DNA of 64,000 nucleotides from CAVXTF01 sp963701375 (GCA_963701375.1 CAVOZT010000005.1:372001-436000), one strand, 5' to 3'. Positions 26,955 to 36,621 are shown, counted from the first letter of the stretch. Numbers and translations: made by a program. The notes: a model not told the origin generated them from the letters alone.

Positions 26955-27665
26955 CTATGGCTCACCTCGAGAAAGGCCTTTCCGGCTGCCTGCGATGAGG
27001 TGCTCGGCTGCGCGGGCGGCCAATGCCATAATCGTGAGCGCCGGGTTGGCTGATCCCTGTGTGGGAAGCACGCTTCCATCGGTGATGTACAAATTGCCGA
27101 CCGCGAAGGAACAAAGGTTGCGATCGACGACACCTTGTGAGTGCAAGGCAGCCATGCGACATCCGCCAACCAGATGTGCATAGCGATCGATGGTGATGAC
27201 CTCTTGGGCACCAGCGGCCTTGAGGATGATCTCCATCGTGTCCTGGGCGCTACGCATGAGCTTTCGATCGTTATCGCACTGGCTGTAGGAGAAGCAAGCA
27301 ACGGGCAGACCGAGGCGGTCCTTCTCCTCAGCGAGCGTTACCCGGTTGTCCGCGAGTGGGAGGAACTCGCACAGTGAGCCAAGGCTTGCCCAGTGGACAT
27401 AATCGCGCGCTAACCCCGTGCTAGCCGTGTCCATGGATTTGCGCGCCCGACGAAGAACGTTCGCTTCTTCCTCAAGCCGGTCTGCAAGATTCTCGTCGCC
27501 ACGACATCGCAATACGTTGGCGACATCGCCAAGAGCGGCGACGGCCACAGCTAAGTGCTCAACAAGCAGCTTCCCCAGAGTGCGATGATCGCAGCCCACA
27601 AGTGGAGTTTCGTCCTTTGTCGCTCGGCGGGGATCACTGTTCGTCAACTCCGCTAATAGCTGCAT
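26955..27665 (-). pseudogene. GMC oxidoreductase C-terminal domain fused to an unrelated helical N-terminus
   Basis: Of 236 residues, the last 150 match the C-terminal third of the GMC enzyme at 33028-34656: DYVHWASLGSLCEFLPLADN, FSYSQCDNDRKLM, DRYAHLVGGCRMA and NLYITDGSVLPTQGSANPAL. The FAD-binding N-terminus is missing. Instead about 84 residues of a helical, acidic protein (GKLLVEHLAVAVAALGDVAN) are joined in frame exactly before DYVHW. That part resembles a hemerythrin- or ferritin-like bundle, and its frame continues upstream of the ATG. This is probably a deletion fusion without oxidase activity, though it is open and followed directly by the enolase-type gene. Confidence 0.7.
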
Positions 27666-27769
27666 CAGTAAGTAACGTTGCTCATCGAGAAGATCGAGCG
27701 AGTCTCCTTGTGGACGAGTTCCGTGGCTGGGTGAGGTGAAACCGTTTCATTGGGCCGTTTCATTGATCC

Positions 27770-28202
27770 TTAATGGGATTCCGCCGACTGAGCGAGAGCC
27801 CGCCGTTCCCCTGTCGACATCTTGCGCATGAGCGGTCGAAGCAACCGCATTTCTTCGCGACGCAAGTGCTTGGGTAGATCGTTGCGCAATGCATGGAGTT
27901 GCTGCCGGGCCGCCACGGACACCTGATCATCCACCGTCTGCGACAAAATTCTCGAAGACCTGAGTCATCGCGTCATGCTCGGCTCGAAGACGGACGCTGA
28001 GATCTTGACCCTGCTTCAAGACTCTGGTCGCCCTCGTCTGCAGCTCTGAGACACGCTCTAGATGTTCCTCCCAGCTTTGTTGGAGTAACCGTAGCAAGTG
28101 CTTAAAATCGGCAGGCTCGGCCTCTGCAAGCCGTGCCACTGCCTCCAGGAGTTGGCCATCGTCGATCCTCCTCCTCTCCAGGATTCGCCAGCGGTACATC
28201 AT
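27770..28202 (-). pseudogene. Hemerythrin-like helical protein with one frameshift
   Basis: It starts ATG-ATG at 28202 after two GGAGGA-like sites. The first frame (91 residues) includes LLEAVARLAEAEPADFKHLL, SWEEHLERVSELQ and RLRAEHDAMTQVFENF, then stops. In the next frame the protein continues TVDDQVSVAARQQLHALRND, LPKHLRREEMRLLRPLMRKM and ends in TAA at 27770-27772. The HLRREE...LLRPLM pattern is like the last helix of hemerythrin HHE domains. One base change in the TTTT run near 27945 would restore a 140-residue protein. Confidence 0.6.
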
Positions 28203-28349
28203 CAGTCCTCCTCAGTCCTCCTCCTCCCTTGATGCGGTATACCCGACCCGCTATTGCCCTAACGAGCTTGGGGTTTTCGGCCGCAGAAATCGGGTACTGC
28301 CCGAGAGGAGTATCCGCCTACCTATCCCCACCGATGTCGAGGGCCGCAG

Positions 28350-28805
28350 ATGGACACCGCTGAACACCGAGGGACCATTTTGAGCGATCCTGAGGAGTCA
28401 TCCCTAACCGCAGGCGACAAGTCGACGGCTGAACTTCTCGCCGACTTCTCCCGAGAATTGACGTCCCTGGTCCACCACGAGATCGAGCTGACCAAGACCG
28501 AAATGCTCGAAAAGGGGAAGAGGGCGGGACTCGGGGCAGGCTTTCTCGGTGCAGGCGCCGTAGCCGGCTTGCTCGCGGCGGCTTGCTTCACGGCCACGGC
28601 CATCGCAGCAATCTCTTTGGCGATTCCCGTCTGGGCAGCAGCCCTAGCCGTCGGGTTCTCCTACCTTGTAGTCGCAGGCACCGCGGCCCTTGCAGGACGC
28701 AAGGAGTTAGTCGAAGCTTCGCCGCCGATCCCCGGCCTGGCCATGGAAAGCGCAAAGGAGGATGTCGCATGGCTCAAGCTCCAGACGAAGTCCGCGAAGC
28801 GATAG
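28350..28805 (+). CDS. Holin-X/DUF1469-like membrane protein
   Basis: 151 residues. An amphipathic N-terminal helix (AELLADFSRELTSLVHHEIE) precedes two hydrophobic hairpin helices (GAGFLGAGAVAGLLAAACFT and IPVWAAALAVGFSYLVVAGT) and a charged tail. This is the layout of the actinobacterial Holin-X/DUF1469 family, which despite the name is a chromosomal envelope protein. Its last 37 bases overlap the next gene, DUF3618, in another frame, as is usual for this pair. ATG 28350 is chosen as the only upstream start. Confidence 0.8.
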   Translation: MDTAEHRGTILSDPEESSLTAGDKSTAELLADFSRELTSLVHHEIELTKTEMLEKGKRAGLGAGFLGAGAVAGLLAAACFTATAIAAISLAIPVWAAALAVGFSYLVVAGTAALAGRKELVEASPPIPGLAMESAKEDVAWLKLQTKSAKR

Positions 28806-29084
28806 AGACAGACCGCGAGCAGCTGGGCGAGACCGTTCGCGCCCTGGCTGCAAAGGCCGACGTGAAGGCTCGGGTTCAACCACAAGCTCTCCGAGCGCAA
28901 GGAGCAAGTCCGCCATCTCGCGGCCGAAGTCCGATCGACCGCCACCGACCTGTCTCCAGAATCCGTTGCTTCTGGAGCAAAGCACGTCGAAAAAGCAATC
29001 ATGCGGCTATCACCACCGCAGGCACTCGCGGTCGGCCTGACACTCGGCTATGGCGTCGGGCGGCTCCGAAGACACCGCCGTTGA
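28769..29084 (+). pseudogene. DUF3618 protein with a one-base insertion
   Basis: ATG 28769 follows AAAGGAGG. The start MAQAPDEVREAIETDREQLG, then ETVRALAAKADVKARV, is typical DUF3618. After this the frame shifts because of one extra C in CAACCACAAG near 28880. In the restored frame it reads KLSERKEQVRHLAAEVRSTA, AIMRLSPPQALAVGLTLGYG, and ends VGRLRRHRR at TGA 29082-29084. Without the extra base the protein would have about 104 residues. It is either a recent mutation or a sequencing indel. Confidence 0.8.
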
Positions 29085-29204
29085 GCCGGACCTCCGCTCC
29101 CTTCGTATGGCATGGCACTCCTCTTTCATCGTCTTCTGTATCAGATGCAGATGGAGTGGGTAGAAACCCGACCGGTCACGTCGATGAAGGAAGGAGATCC
29201 TTCA

Positions 29205-29429
29205 ATGCCCTCGAAGCAAGCGAATGTGAAAAACGAGAAGCAATACGAGGCCTTGAAGGACAAGGGGATGTCCAAGCAGCGCGCCGCCCGTATCGCCAAC
29301 TCTCCCAATGCCTCGCACAATGGCGGGAAGAAGTCCGGATCAGGTGGGAGTTCAAAGCAGGGAGGCACCACAGCGGAACACAAAGCCGCCGGCCGCAAGG
29401 GTGGCCGGGCGTCCGCGAAGTCTTCCTAG
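29205..29429 (+). CDS. Small Lys/Gly-rich basic protein
   Basis: 74 residues from ATG 29205 (AAGGAG ten bases upstream). It reads KQANVKNEKQYEALKDKGMS, then KQRAARIANSPNASHNGGKK, and ends in Gly/Ser/Lys repeats (GGTTAEHKAAGRKGG). This resembles short actinobacterial proteins of the DUF7218 kind, strongly basic and possibly nucleic-acid binding. No function is known. A decayed copy lies at 11950-12195, also next to a DUF1360 relic, so the gene order is ancestral. Confidence 0.8.
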   Translation: MPSKQANVKNEKQYEALKDKGMSKQRAARIANSPNASHNGGKKSGSGGSSKQGGTTAEHKAAGRKGGRASAKSS

Positions 29430-29462
29430 GTCCCGCGTCCAGGCAGTCGCCCCGAGATTGAG

Positions 29463-29981
29463 ATGGCCCTGACTGATTTGGTAGTAAACGCGCGTCAGTG
29501 GGCGCGGTCTCAACGTGACGCCTATGGCCATGGCGAGGACCGTCCTCTCGGCGCCTACCTCGGAGTGATGGCCACATACGCTGTCGTCGTCACCGCGGCG
29601 GGAAACGCAGTCCGAATCTCAAGACGATCTCTTCCTCCATCGTGGAGTTTCGGCGATGTCGTCTTGCTGAGCATCGCCACCCACAAAGTCGCTCGCCTGA
29701 TAAGCAAGGATCCCGTGACAAGTCCATTGCGCGCACCAATGACTCGCTTTGAAGGAAGGAGCGGCGAGGCGGAACTCTCCGAGGAGGTGCGTGGAACCGG
29801 GCTGCGCCACGCGCTTGGCGAACTCGTCACTTGCCCCTTCTGTCTCGATCAGTGGGTCTGCACTGCCTTGATCTTCGGGCTTATCTCGGCTCCGAAGCTC
29901 GCCCGAACCGTAATGACCGCCTTCGCCGCAGTCGCAGCCGCCGACGTCATGCATCACCTCTACGCGCAGCTCCAAGACTGA
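29463..29981 (+). CDS. DUF1360 membrane protein with CPFC motif
   Basis: 172 residues. Helices include YLGVMATYAVVVTAAG, then SFGDVVLLSIATHKVARLIS, a Cys motif GELVTCPFCLDQWVCTALIF and a last helix VMTAFAAVAAADVMHHLYA. This is the DUF1360 signature, found also in phage and sporulation-associated proteins; molecular function unknown. ATG 29463 follows a weak GAGATTGAG site. It lies between the small basic protein and the TPP enzyme; relics of the same three genes occur in inverted order at 10.9-12.2 kb. Confidence 0.85.
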   Translation: MALTDLVVNARQWARSQRDAYGHGEDRPLGAYLGVMATYAVVVTAAGNAVRISRRSLPPSWSFGDVVLLSIATHKVARLISKDPVTSPLRAPMTRFEGRSGEAELSEEVRGTGLRHALGELVTCPFCLDQWVCTALIFGLISAPKLARTVMTAFAAVAAADVMHHLYAQLQD

Positions 29982-30062
29982 AAGCGGATGTGCATTGTGT
30001 CCCGTCCCTACTTACTCGCCGAACTGCTCCCTAGGGCAACGGCGATCCACTAAAGGAGTCTC

Positions 30063-31869
30063 ATGAAGGCCACGGTGGCTGACTTCATCCTCGAGCGTCT
30101 GCGAGGCTGGGGCGTCGAGCACGTGTTCGCATACCCCGGCGACGGCATCAACGGACTGCTCGCCGCTTGGGGTAGAGCTGACAACCAACCGGTGTTCGTA
30201 CAAGCCCGCCACGAAGAGATGGCTGCCTTTGAGGCAGTCGGATATTCCAAGTTCTCCGGCAAGGTCGGAGTTTGCGCGGCGACGTCTGGGCCCGGGGCGA
30301 TTCACCTTCTGAACGGTCTCTACGACGCACTCCTCGACCATGTTCCTGTTGTGGCCATCGTGGGCCAAACAAGTCGCTCTGCCATGGGCGGCTCCTACCA
30401 GCAAGAAGTGGACCTGCTGAGCTTGTTCAAGGACGTCTGCCACTCGTACGTGCAGGTGGTCACCGTTCCGCAACAGCTCCCGAACGTCCTCGACCGAGCC
30501 ATTCGGACTGCACATTCTCAGCACGCTCCCACGTGCATCATCGTCCCGTCGGACGTTCAAGAGCTCAAATACGAGCCGCCGGAGCATGCGTTCAAAATGG
30601 TGCCGTCGAGCATCGGTACATCGTGGCCACGGGTGACTCCAGACGACGCTGCAGTGGCTCGAGCTGCCGACATTCTCAACGCTGGTGAGCGTGTGGCAAT
30701 TTTGATCGGGCAAGGCGCTCGCGGAGCAGGAGAAGAAATCACCGCGCTTGCCGATCTTCTGGGCGCCGGCGTCGCCAAAGCTCTGCTCGGGAAAGACGTT
30801 CTCGCCGACAATCTTCCCTTCGTCACGGGTTCCATCGGCCTGCTCGGAACACGGCCGTCGTACGAACTCATGATGGCCTGCGACACCCTGCTCTCCGTCG
30901 GCACCAACTTCCCCTACACCCAATTCATGCCCGAACTCGAACAAGCACGCGCCATTCAAGTCGACATTGACGGCAGTCGTATCGGTATGCGCTACCCGTA
31001 CGAGTTGAACATCGTCGGCGACGCGGAAGCGACCCTGCAGGCCCTTCTCCCTCTCGTCACACGCAAATCGGACCGAAGTTGGCGTGATCGCATCGAAGGC
31101 AGCATCGGTCATTGGCGAAACACCGTCGAACGCCAAGCCATGACCGACAGCGGCCGAGCAGACACCGTGAATCCAATGCGACTGGTCTGGGAACTCAGTC
31201 AACACGCTCCGTCCAACGCCATCATCTGTGCCGACTCCGGGTCCGCCGCCAACTGGTACGCACGCCATCTGTCGATGCGCGACGAGATGCGTGGCTCACT
31301 GTCAGGTACCTTGGCCACAATGGGGCCGGGCGTCCCCTACGCAATCGGCGCGAAGTTTGCACATCCTGATCGGCCGGTCATCGCTCTCGTCGGTGATGGC
31401 GCGATGCAAATGAACGGGATGGCCGAGCTCATCACCGTCGCCCGGTATTGGCGAGGTTGGGACGACCCGCGACTGGTAGTCGCCGTCCTTCACAACAACG
31501 ACCTCAACCAGGTCACGTGGGAGATGCGCGCCATGGAAGGCGCCCCCAAATTCGTCGAGTCCCAAACTCTTCCCGACGTCGACTACGCCGGATTCGCAAC
31601 CAGCCTGGGGCTCAGCGTCGCTCATGATCACTGAACACGAGAAACTCGAATCTGCCTGGAAAGAAGCGTTCTCTGCCGACCGCCCCACTGTCCTTGACGT
31701 GCATACCGACCCTGACGTCCCCCCAATCCCGCCGCATGCCGACTTCGAACAGGTCAAGAGCATGACAAAGGCGCTGATTGCCGGCGACGAGGATGCGTGG
31801 GGTGTCATACGCACCGGGGTCAAGCAGAAGGTTCAGGAATTCTTGCCTGGCCAGAAGGGGTCGTCATGA
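30063..31869 (+). pseudogene. TPP-dependent oxidase/decarboxylase (pyruvate-oxidase-like), one frameshift
   Basis: ATG 30063 follows AAAGGAG. The first frame runs 523 residues: HVFAYPGDGINGLL, the TPP-activating Glu in VQARHEEMAAFEA, the middle domain near ERVAILIGQGARGAGEE, and the TPP/Mg motif IALVGDGAMQMNGMAELITV with HNNDLNQVTW. It stops at 31634, just after GLSVAHDH. The expected C-terminus (HEKLESAWKEAFSADRPTVL, DVHTDPDVPPIPPH) follows in another frame to TGA 31869, so one indel near 31620 separates them. A family member would have about 600 residues. Pyruvate or another 2-oxo acid is the probable substrate. The TGA overlaps the next ATG. Confidence 0.85.
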
Positions 31870-32330
31870 ATCCACTCTTCCGCAGAACACCGCCCGGGGA
31901 ACTGAGCTCCGCAATCGAGAACATCCGAACCGGACGATTCGAACGCTCACTGGCGGCGCTTGCAGCCGCAGGAGCGGCAGTCACCACAGGCGAGATTTTT
32001 ATGTCCCACGACAGCGCCAGTTTCGGGAACAAGATGATGTGGGTCCCAATCGTCGTCGTGCCGACTGTCATACCTGCGGGAATCGCTTCGGTGTTCAGTC
32101 GCAAAGCGGCGAAAACCGTCCTCCCGCTTGCCTCTGCACTCGTGGTCGCCAACGGTCTGCAAGGAACGTATCTCCATTTCCGCGGCGCACTGCAGAAACC
32201 CGGTGGGCGCAAAAACTTGCGCTACAACCTGGAAATGGGCCCCCCAGTCTTCGCTCCCCTTCTCGCCGCAGTGGTCGGGGGCATGGGACTCCTCGCATCG
32301 CTCTTGCGTCGGGAGGGCTCCAACGACTGA
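31866..32330 (+). CDS. Membrane protein of the GMC/gluconate-dehydrogenase-like operon
   Basis: 154 residues. The ATG overlaps the TPP gene's stop (ATGA), and its own TGA overlaps the next ATG. A charged start (PLFRRTPPGELSSAIENIRT) leads to helices SLAALAAAGAAVTTGEIFM, WVPIVVVPTVIPAGIASVF, TVLPLASALVVANGLQGTYL and PPVFAPLLAAVVGGMGLLAS. No named family is recognised. Its fixed place ahead of the gluconate-dehydrogenase-subunit-3-like gene suggests a membrane anchor or electron-transfer partner; that is inference. Confidence 0.7.
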   Translation: MNPLFRRTPPGELSSAIENIRTGRFERSLAALAAAGAAVTTGEIFMSHDSASFGNKMMWVPIVVVPTVIPAGIASVFSRKAAKTVLPLASALVVANGLQGTYLHFRGALQKPGGRKNLRYNLEMGPPVFAPLLAAVVGGMGLLASLLRREGSND

Positions 32331-33028
32331 TGCCATTCCTGACACCCCATCGGCGGGCAATCACGCCGGGAGGAAAAGGACGCTTTCCCGGCTTTGATGT
32401 GCTCGCCCAATCCGACAACTGGGATGAGGTCACAGCCGGGGTGGTTCTCGCTCGCCTCGACCCGCCTCATGAATTCAGCTTCTTCTCACCCCTCGAACAG
32501 GCGACGGCCGGCGCTCTCTTCGACCAGCTCCTGGCCCAGGACGACGATCCCAAGGTACCCGTCCTCGAACTCGTCGACCGCCGGCTTGCCCTCGATGAAA
32601 CCGATGGCTGGTTCTATGCCGACATGCCCGAGGACAAAGAGGCCTGGCGCCTGACTTTGAAGATGCTCGATGACGATGCCAACGAGACATACGAAGCTCC
32701 GTTCCACCGTCTCCGGGTGGACCAGCAGGGCTGCCTGATCCAAAAGGTGCAGGATGCCGACTCCTGGCACGACTTGAAGGCAGACCATGTCTGGTCGTTG
32801 TGGACTCGATACGCATGCGCAGCTTTTTACTCACACCCCTGGGCGTGGAACGAAATCGGCTTTGGCGGACCCGCCTACCCGCGCGGCTACCGGACACTCG
32901 GCGTCGACGGCCTCGAGCCATGGGAGGTCCGTGACCAAGCTAACAACGATCCCGTACCCTGGGCCGAGCGCGTCGAAGAAGCGAAACACCTTCACGAAGA
33001 GATCGCTGGAGGATCGAACGGTCGCTGA
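32330..33028 (+). CDS. Gluconate 2-dehydrogenase subunit 3-like protein
   Basis: 232 residues starting at a TGATG junction and ending in another. Motifs FSFFSPLEQATAGALFDQLL near residue 45, GWFYADMPEDKEAW and the Trp/Tyr-rich HVWSLWTRYACAAFYSHPWA, then WNEIGFGGPAYPRGY, are typical of the Gluconate_2-dh3 family. This is the small subunit that accompanies GMC-type membrane-bound sugar and sugar-acid dehydrogenases. No twin-arginine signal is obvious at its start. With the next gene it likely forms a two-subunit dehydrogenase. Confidence 0.88.
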   Translation: MPFLTPHRRAITPGGKGRFPGFDVLAQSDNWDEVTAGVVLARLDPPHEFSFFSPLEQATAGALFDQLLAQDDDPKVPVLELVDRRLALDETDGWFYADMPEDKEAWRLTLKMLDDDANETYEAPFHRLRVDQQGCLIQKVQDADSWHDLKADHVWSLWTRYACAAFYSHPWAWNEIGFGGPAYPRGYRTLGVDGLEPWEVRDQANNDPVPWAERVEEAKHLHEEIAGGSNGR

Positions 33029-34656
33029 TGGCACGTCGCTGGTCTGATCGATCCATCCGCCGGCGCAACGAGTCCGCTTGGCTGCTTCCTTCGGACCAAG
33101 CGCGGAGCAATCACCGCCTGCGCAACGACATGCGCACCTTCGACGACGACGATGAACTTGATATGGTCGTCGTCGGTTGTGGTGCAGGCGGAGGGACCTT
33201 GCTCCAACGCCTTGCTCGCGCCGGGTGGCGAGTGGCAGCACTGGACGCTGGACCTTTCTGGGATCCCGATGCCGACTGGGTCAGCGATGAGCTGGGTTCA
33301 CACCGGCTGTACTGGACCGAGCCGCGAGTGATCACTGGCGACGATCCAGTGCCCCTCGGATCCAACAACTCAGGCTGTGGAGTCGGCGGGTCCATGGTCC
33401 ACTTCGCAGGCTACGTTCCTCGCTTCCATCCCTCCGACTTCCAGACCTACTCACTGGATGGTGTTGGCGCGGACTGGCCAATCTCCTACGAGGACATCCG
33501 ACCCTATTACGAGCACATTGAAGAGGAACTTCCGGTTTCGGGCCAGCCCTGGCCGTGGGGAGACCCTCACTCTTATCGGTATCACGCTCAACCGCTCAGT
33601 GGAAACGGGGAGATCCTTCTACGCGGTGCCCTGAAAGCTGGTATCGAGGCTCGAGTCGGCCCTGTCGCCATCGCCAATGGACGATTTGGTAATCGGGACC
33701 ACTGCATCTACCGGGGCTTTTGCCTCCAAGGATGCAAGGTCAACGCGAAGGCGTCCCCGCTAATCACGCACATTCCCGATGCACTCGCCCATGGTGCCGA
33801 GGTCCGGCCGCACGCGATGGTCTCGAAAATCGTCCTCGACCAGAACGGCCGAGCTTCTGGTATCGAATACTTTCGCGATGGCGTTCCACGTTTCCAAAGG
33901 GCTCGCATGATCGCTGTCGCCGGCTACTCGATCGAGAGCCCCCGCTTGCTCCTTCTCTCAGGATGCGACCGCTTTCCCGACGGGTTGTGCAATGACTTCG
34001 ATCAAGTCGGGCGCTACCTCATGGTGCAGGGTGCACCACAGACGGCCGGTCGATTTTCCGAAGAGATACGGATGTTCAAGGCACCGCCTCCAGAAGTCAG
34101 CAGTGAACAGTTCTACGAGACTGATCCAACGAAGGATTACAAGCGCGGATATTCCGTTCAGAACATCTCGCCGCTTCCCATCACCTATGCCGAGCACATC
34201 ACGGCGCAGGGCCACTGGGGGAAAGTCCTGCGGGAGTACATGCGCGACTACGTCCACTGGGCGACCCTGGGATCACTGTGCGAGTTTCTACCGTTCGCTG
34301 ACAACAGGGTCACCCTCGCCGACAAGCAGGATCGCTTCGGCCTCCCCGTGGCCTGTTTCTCTTACACCCAGTGTGACAATGATCGAAAACTGATGCGGGC
34401 GGCTCAGGCGACCATGGAGACCATTCTCCATGCCGCCGGTGCAGAGGAACTCATCACTGTCGATCGCTATGCTCACCTGCTTGGGGGCTGTCGTATGGCG
34501 ACATCAGAAACGAATGGAGTTGTCGATCGGAACCTGCGCTCCTTTGCGATCGACAACCTGTTCATTACCGATGGAAGCGTCCTGCCGACCCAGGGAGCGG
34601 CTAACCCAGCGCTCACCATCATGGCTCTGGCAGCGCGCGCGCCTCTGACTTCCTGA
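33028..34656 (+). CDS. GMC oxidoreductase (FAD), catalytic subunit of a sugar/alcohol dehydrogenase
   Basis: 542 residues, coupled to the small subunit by TGATG. After about 45 basic residues comes the FAD Rossmann motif MVVVGCGAGGGTLLQRLARA. Others are GSNNSGCGVGGSMVHFAGYV, HCIYRGFCLQGC (possible metal or cluster Cys), and the C-terminal active-site region RYAHLLGGCRMA with LFITDGSVLPTQGAANPALT. The frame ends ALAARAPLTS. Dropping two bases in the run GCGCGCGCGCC near 34632-34644 gives the family-like end ASDFLIAGSKRGL to TGA 34691, so a dinucleotide slip probably altered the last residues. A partial paralogue is at 26955-27665. Confidence 0.88.
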   Translation: MARRWSDRSIRRRNESAWLLPSDQARSNHRLRNDMRTFDDDDELDMVVVGCGAGGGTLLQRLARAGWRVAALDAGPFWDPDADWVSDELGSHRLYWTEPRVITGDDPVPLGSNNSGCGVGGSMVHFAGYVPRFHPSDFQTYSLDGVGADWPISYEDIRPYYEHIEEELPVSGQPWPWGDPHSYRYHAQPLSGNGEILLRGALKAGIEARVGPVAIANGRFGNRDHCIYRGFCLQGCKVNAKASPLITHIPDALAHGAEVRPHAMVSKIVLDQNGRASGIEYFRDGVPRFQRARMIAVAGYSIESPRLLLLSGCDRFPDGLCNDFDQVGRYLMVQGAPQTAGRFSEEIRMFKAPPPEVSSEQFYETDPTKDYKRGYSVQNISPLPITYAEHITAQGHWGKVLREYMRDYVHWATLGSLCEFLPFADNRVTLADKQDRFGLPVACFSYTQCDNDRKLMRAAQATMETILHAAGAEELITVDRYAHLLGGCRMATSETNGVVDRNLRSFAIDNLFITDGSVLPTQGAANPALTIMALAARAPLTS

Positions 34657-34887
34657 TCGCCGGTAGCAAACGTGGTCTCGCCCACGACTGACCATGGGAC
34701 CTCGACCCCCAACTACGCCAGTAGAAAAAGCTCTTTCCAAAGGGCCAGGGATCTTCCTCTGCTGTCCATGGCGAGTACGCCCCACTGATAGCTGACGAAC
34801 GGCGGAATCATTTCATCGATCCTGGTACGCTCCTTCGTCCCCATTGCGGACTACGCCGTCCTCGGCGATGGGCGCTCGATTGCGCTC

Positions 34888-36621
34888 GTGGCCCGTGACG
34901 GCCGGATCGATTGGTGGCCAGTGCCATTTCTTGACTCCCACCCCGTCTGCGCCGCACTTCTCGATCCCCCAGCGGGCGGCTTCTTGCTCCTGGCACCCAA
35001 CACTCCCTACGAGGTTGACCGCGCATATATTCCAGGGACCACTGTCTTGCACAGTACCTATCGCACCGCAGGGGGTGCGGTTGAGGTCGTTGACTCTCTG
35101 AATGTCGGTACTTCCGGCCCTCTGCCATGGACCGAGCTTGCGCGTCGAGTTCGTGGGTCTGAAGGCCAGGTCGAGATGACCTGGGAGTTTGTCCCGGGAA
35201 CGCGCTTCGGCGAAGCAGAACCTCGGTGTGAATGCCGTGCTGGCATTCCACTTGCTTTCATCGATGACGTCTGTCTCGCGGTGCTGACAGACCGCCTAGA
35301 GCAAGTCCAGATCGACACGGGCGCGATACGCGGCGAATTCTTGGTCAGAGCGGACGATGACGTCCTTCTCGCAATTGTTGCCAGCAGGAGCGAGCCGGTG
35401 TTCATTCCCCCCATTTCAACGATTAACGCACGGATCGAAAGGACAATCGCTACGTGGCGTAGATGGACCGAGCACATCGAACATAACGGGGACTGGGAAC
35501 ATTGGGTCGTGCGTTCGGCTCTGACTTTGAAGACCCTGCTTTGTGAACCCTCCGATGCCATTGCCGCTGCCGGCACAACCTCCCTCCCAGAACGAATCGG
35601 AGGTGACAAGAATTGGGACTACCGCTTTGCTTGGGTACGTGACTCGTCATTCACCGTCAACGCACTGATCAACCTCGAACTGCACGAGGAGGTTCACGCT
35701 GCGGTCTCCTGGCTTCTAGCTGCGATCAAACGCTCTCGCCCGGATTTACGTGTCTTCTACACCTTGGCGGGGACCGCCGCAGGGCCGTCGTCGACGCTCG
35801 ATGCTCCCGGATACCGAGGCAGCCAACCGGTACGGCGCGGCAACGACGCCGCACGCCAACGACAACTTGGAAACTATGGCGACCTGTTCGACACGATCTT
35901 TCGCTATACCGAATCCGGTCATCTCATCGACAAGGACAGCGCTCAGTGCCTGTGCGAACTCGCCGACCGCTGCTGCGAGAATTGGCGGAAGAAGGACTCC
36001 GGAATCTGGGAGCTGTCAAAACGCCGGCACTACACCATCTCCAAGATTGCCTGCTGGGTCGCTCTCGATCGAGCCACTCGTTTGGCTCGAGCAGGACAAC
36101 TGCCGCCTGACCAAGAACAGCGTTGGCAACGCGAAGCGGACGAGATCCACCAATGGATTCTCGAACACTGCTGGTCCGACACCCTCCATGCCTACACGTT
36201 CTATGCGGACAACGACCAACTCGACGCCTCGGTTCTGTTAGCGGGGCGAACAGGCTTCGATTGCGGCCCCCGTCTCTCGAGCACAATCGACGTCATCACC
36301 GACCAGCTCGGAATCCCAGGCACACCCCTCCTGTATCGCTACACCGGAATGGACCAAGAGGAGGGCGCATTTGTCGCCTGCACGTTCTGGGTCGTCGACG
36401 CTCTCGCACGGACCGGCCAGCTGGATCGAGCTCGCGACCTGATGAACCAGGCCGTAGCCATCTGCAATGAACTCGGCCTTCTCTCCGAACAGGTCGACCC
36501 CACTGACAACTCGTTCCTCGGAAACTTCCCCCAGGGCCTATCCCACCTATCTCTCATCAACGCTGCTGCGACGCTGTCGCGGGCCGGTTCGAGTACCGCA
36601 GCATCAGCCGTACTTTCGTAG
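34888..36621 (+). CDS. GH15 family (glucoamylase/trehalase-like) protein
   Basis: 577 residues from GTG 34888. The family match begins earlier in the same frame (FVPIADYAVLGDGRSIALVA from about 34837), after a TGA at 34786, but there is no ATG, GTG or TTG there. A rare start such as CTG 34828 or ATT 34810 is possible. The (alpha/alpha)6 barrel shows TTSLPERIGGDKNWDYRFAW, VRDSSFTVNAL, GNYGDLFDTIFRY, the general-acid Glu in DSGIWELSKRRHYTISK, and near the end EEGAFVACTFWVVDALA and GNFPQGLSHLSLINAA. GH15 members hydrolyse alpha-glucans or trehalose. It sits between the GMC genes and the antiporter. Confidence 0.85.
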   Translation: MARDGRIDWWPVPFLDSHPVCAALLDPPAGGFLLLAPNTPYEVDRAYIPGTTVLHSTYRTAGGAVEVVDSLNVGTSGPLPWTELARRVRGSEGQVEMTWEFVPGTRFGEAEPRCECRAGIPLAFIDDVCLAVLTDRLEQVQIDTGAIRGEFLVRADDDVLLAIVASRSEPVFIPPISTINARIERTIATWRRWTEHIEHNGDWEHWVVRSALTLKTLLCEPSDAIAAAGTTSLPERIGGDKNWDYRFAWVRDSSFTVNALINLELHEEVHAAVSWLLAAIKRSRPDLRVFYTLAGTAAGPSSTLDAPGYRGSQPVRRGNDAARQRQLGNYGDLFDTIFRYTESGHLIDKDSAQCLCELADRCCENWRKKDSGIWELSKRRHYTISKIACWVALDRATRLARAGQLPPDQEQRWQREADEIHQWILEHCWSDTLHAYTFYADNDQLDASVLLAGRTGFDCGPRLSSTIDVITDQLGIPGTPLLYRYTGMDQEEGAFVACTFWVVDALARTGQLDRARDLMNQAVAICNELGLLSEQVDPTDNSFLGNFPQGLSHLSLINAAATLSRAGSSTAASAVLS

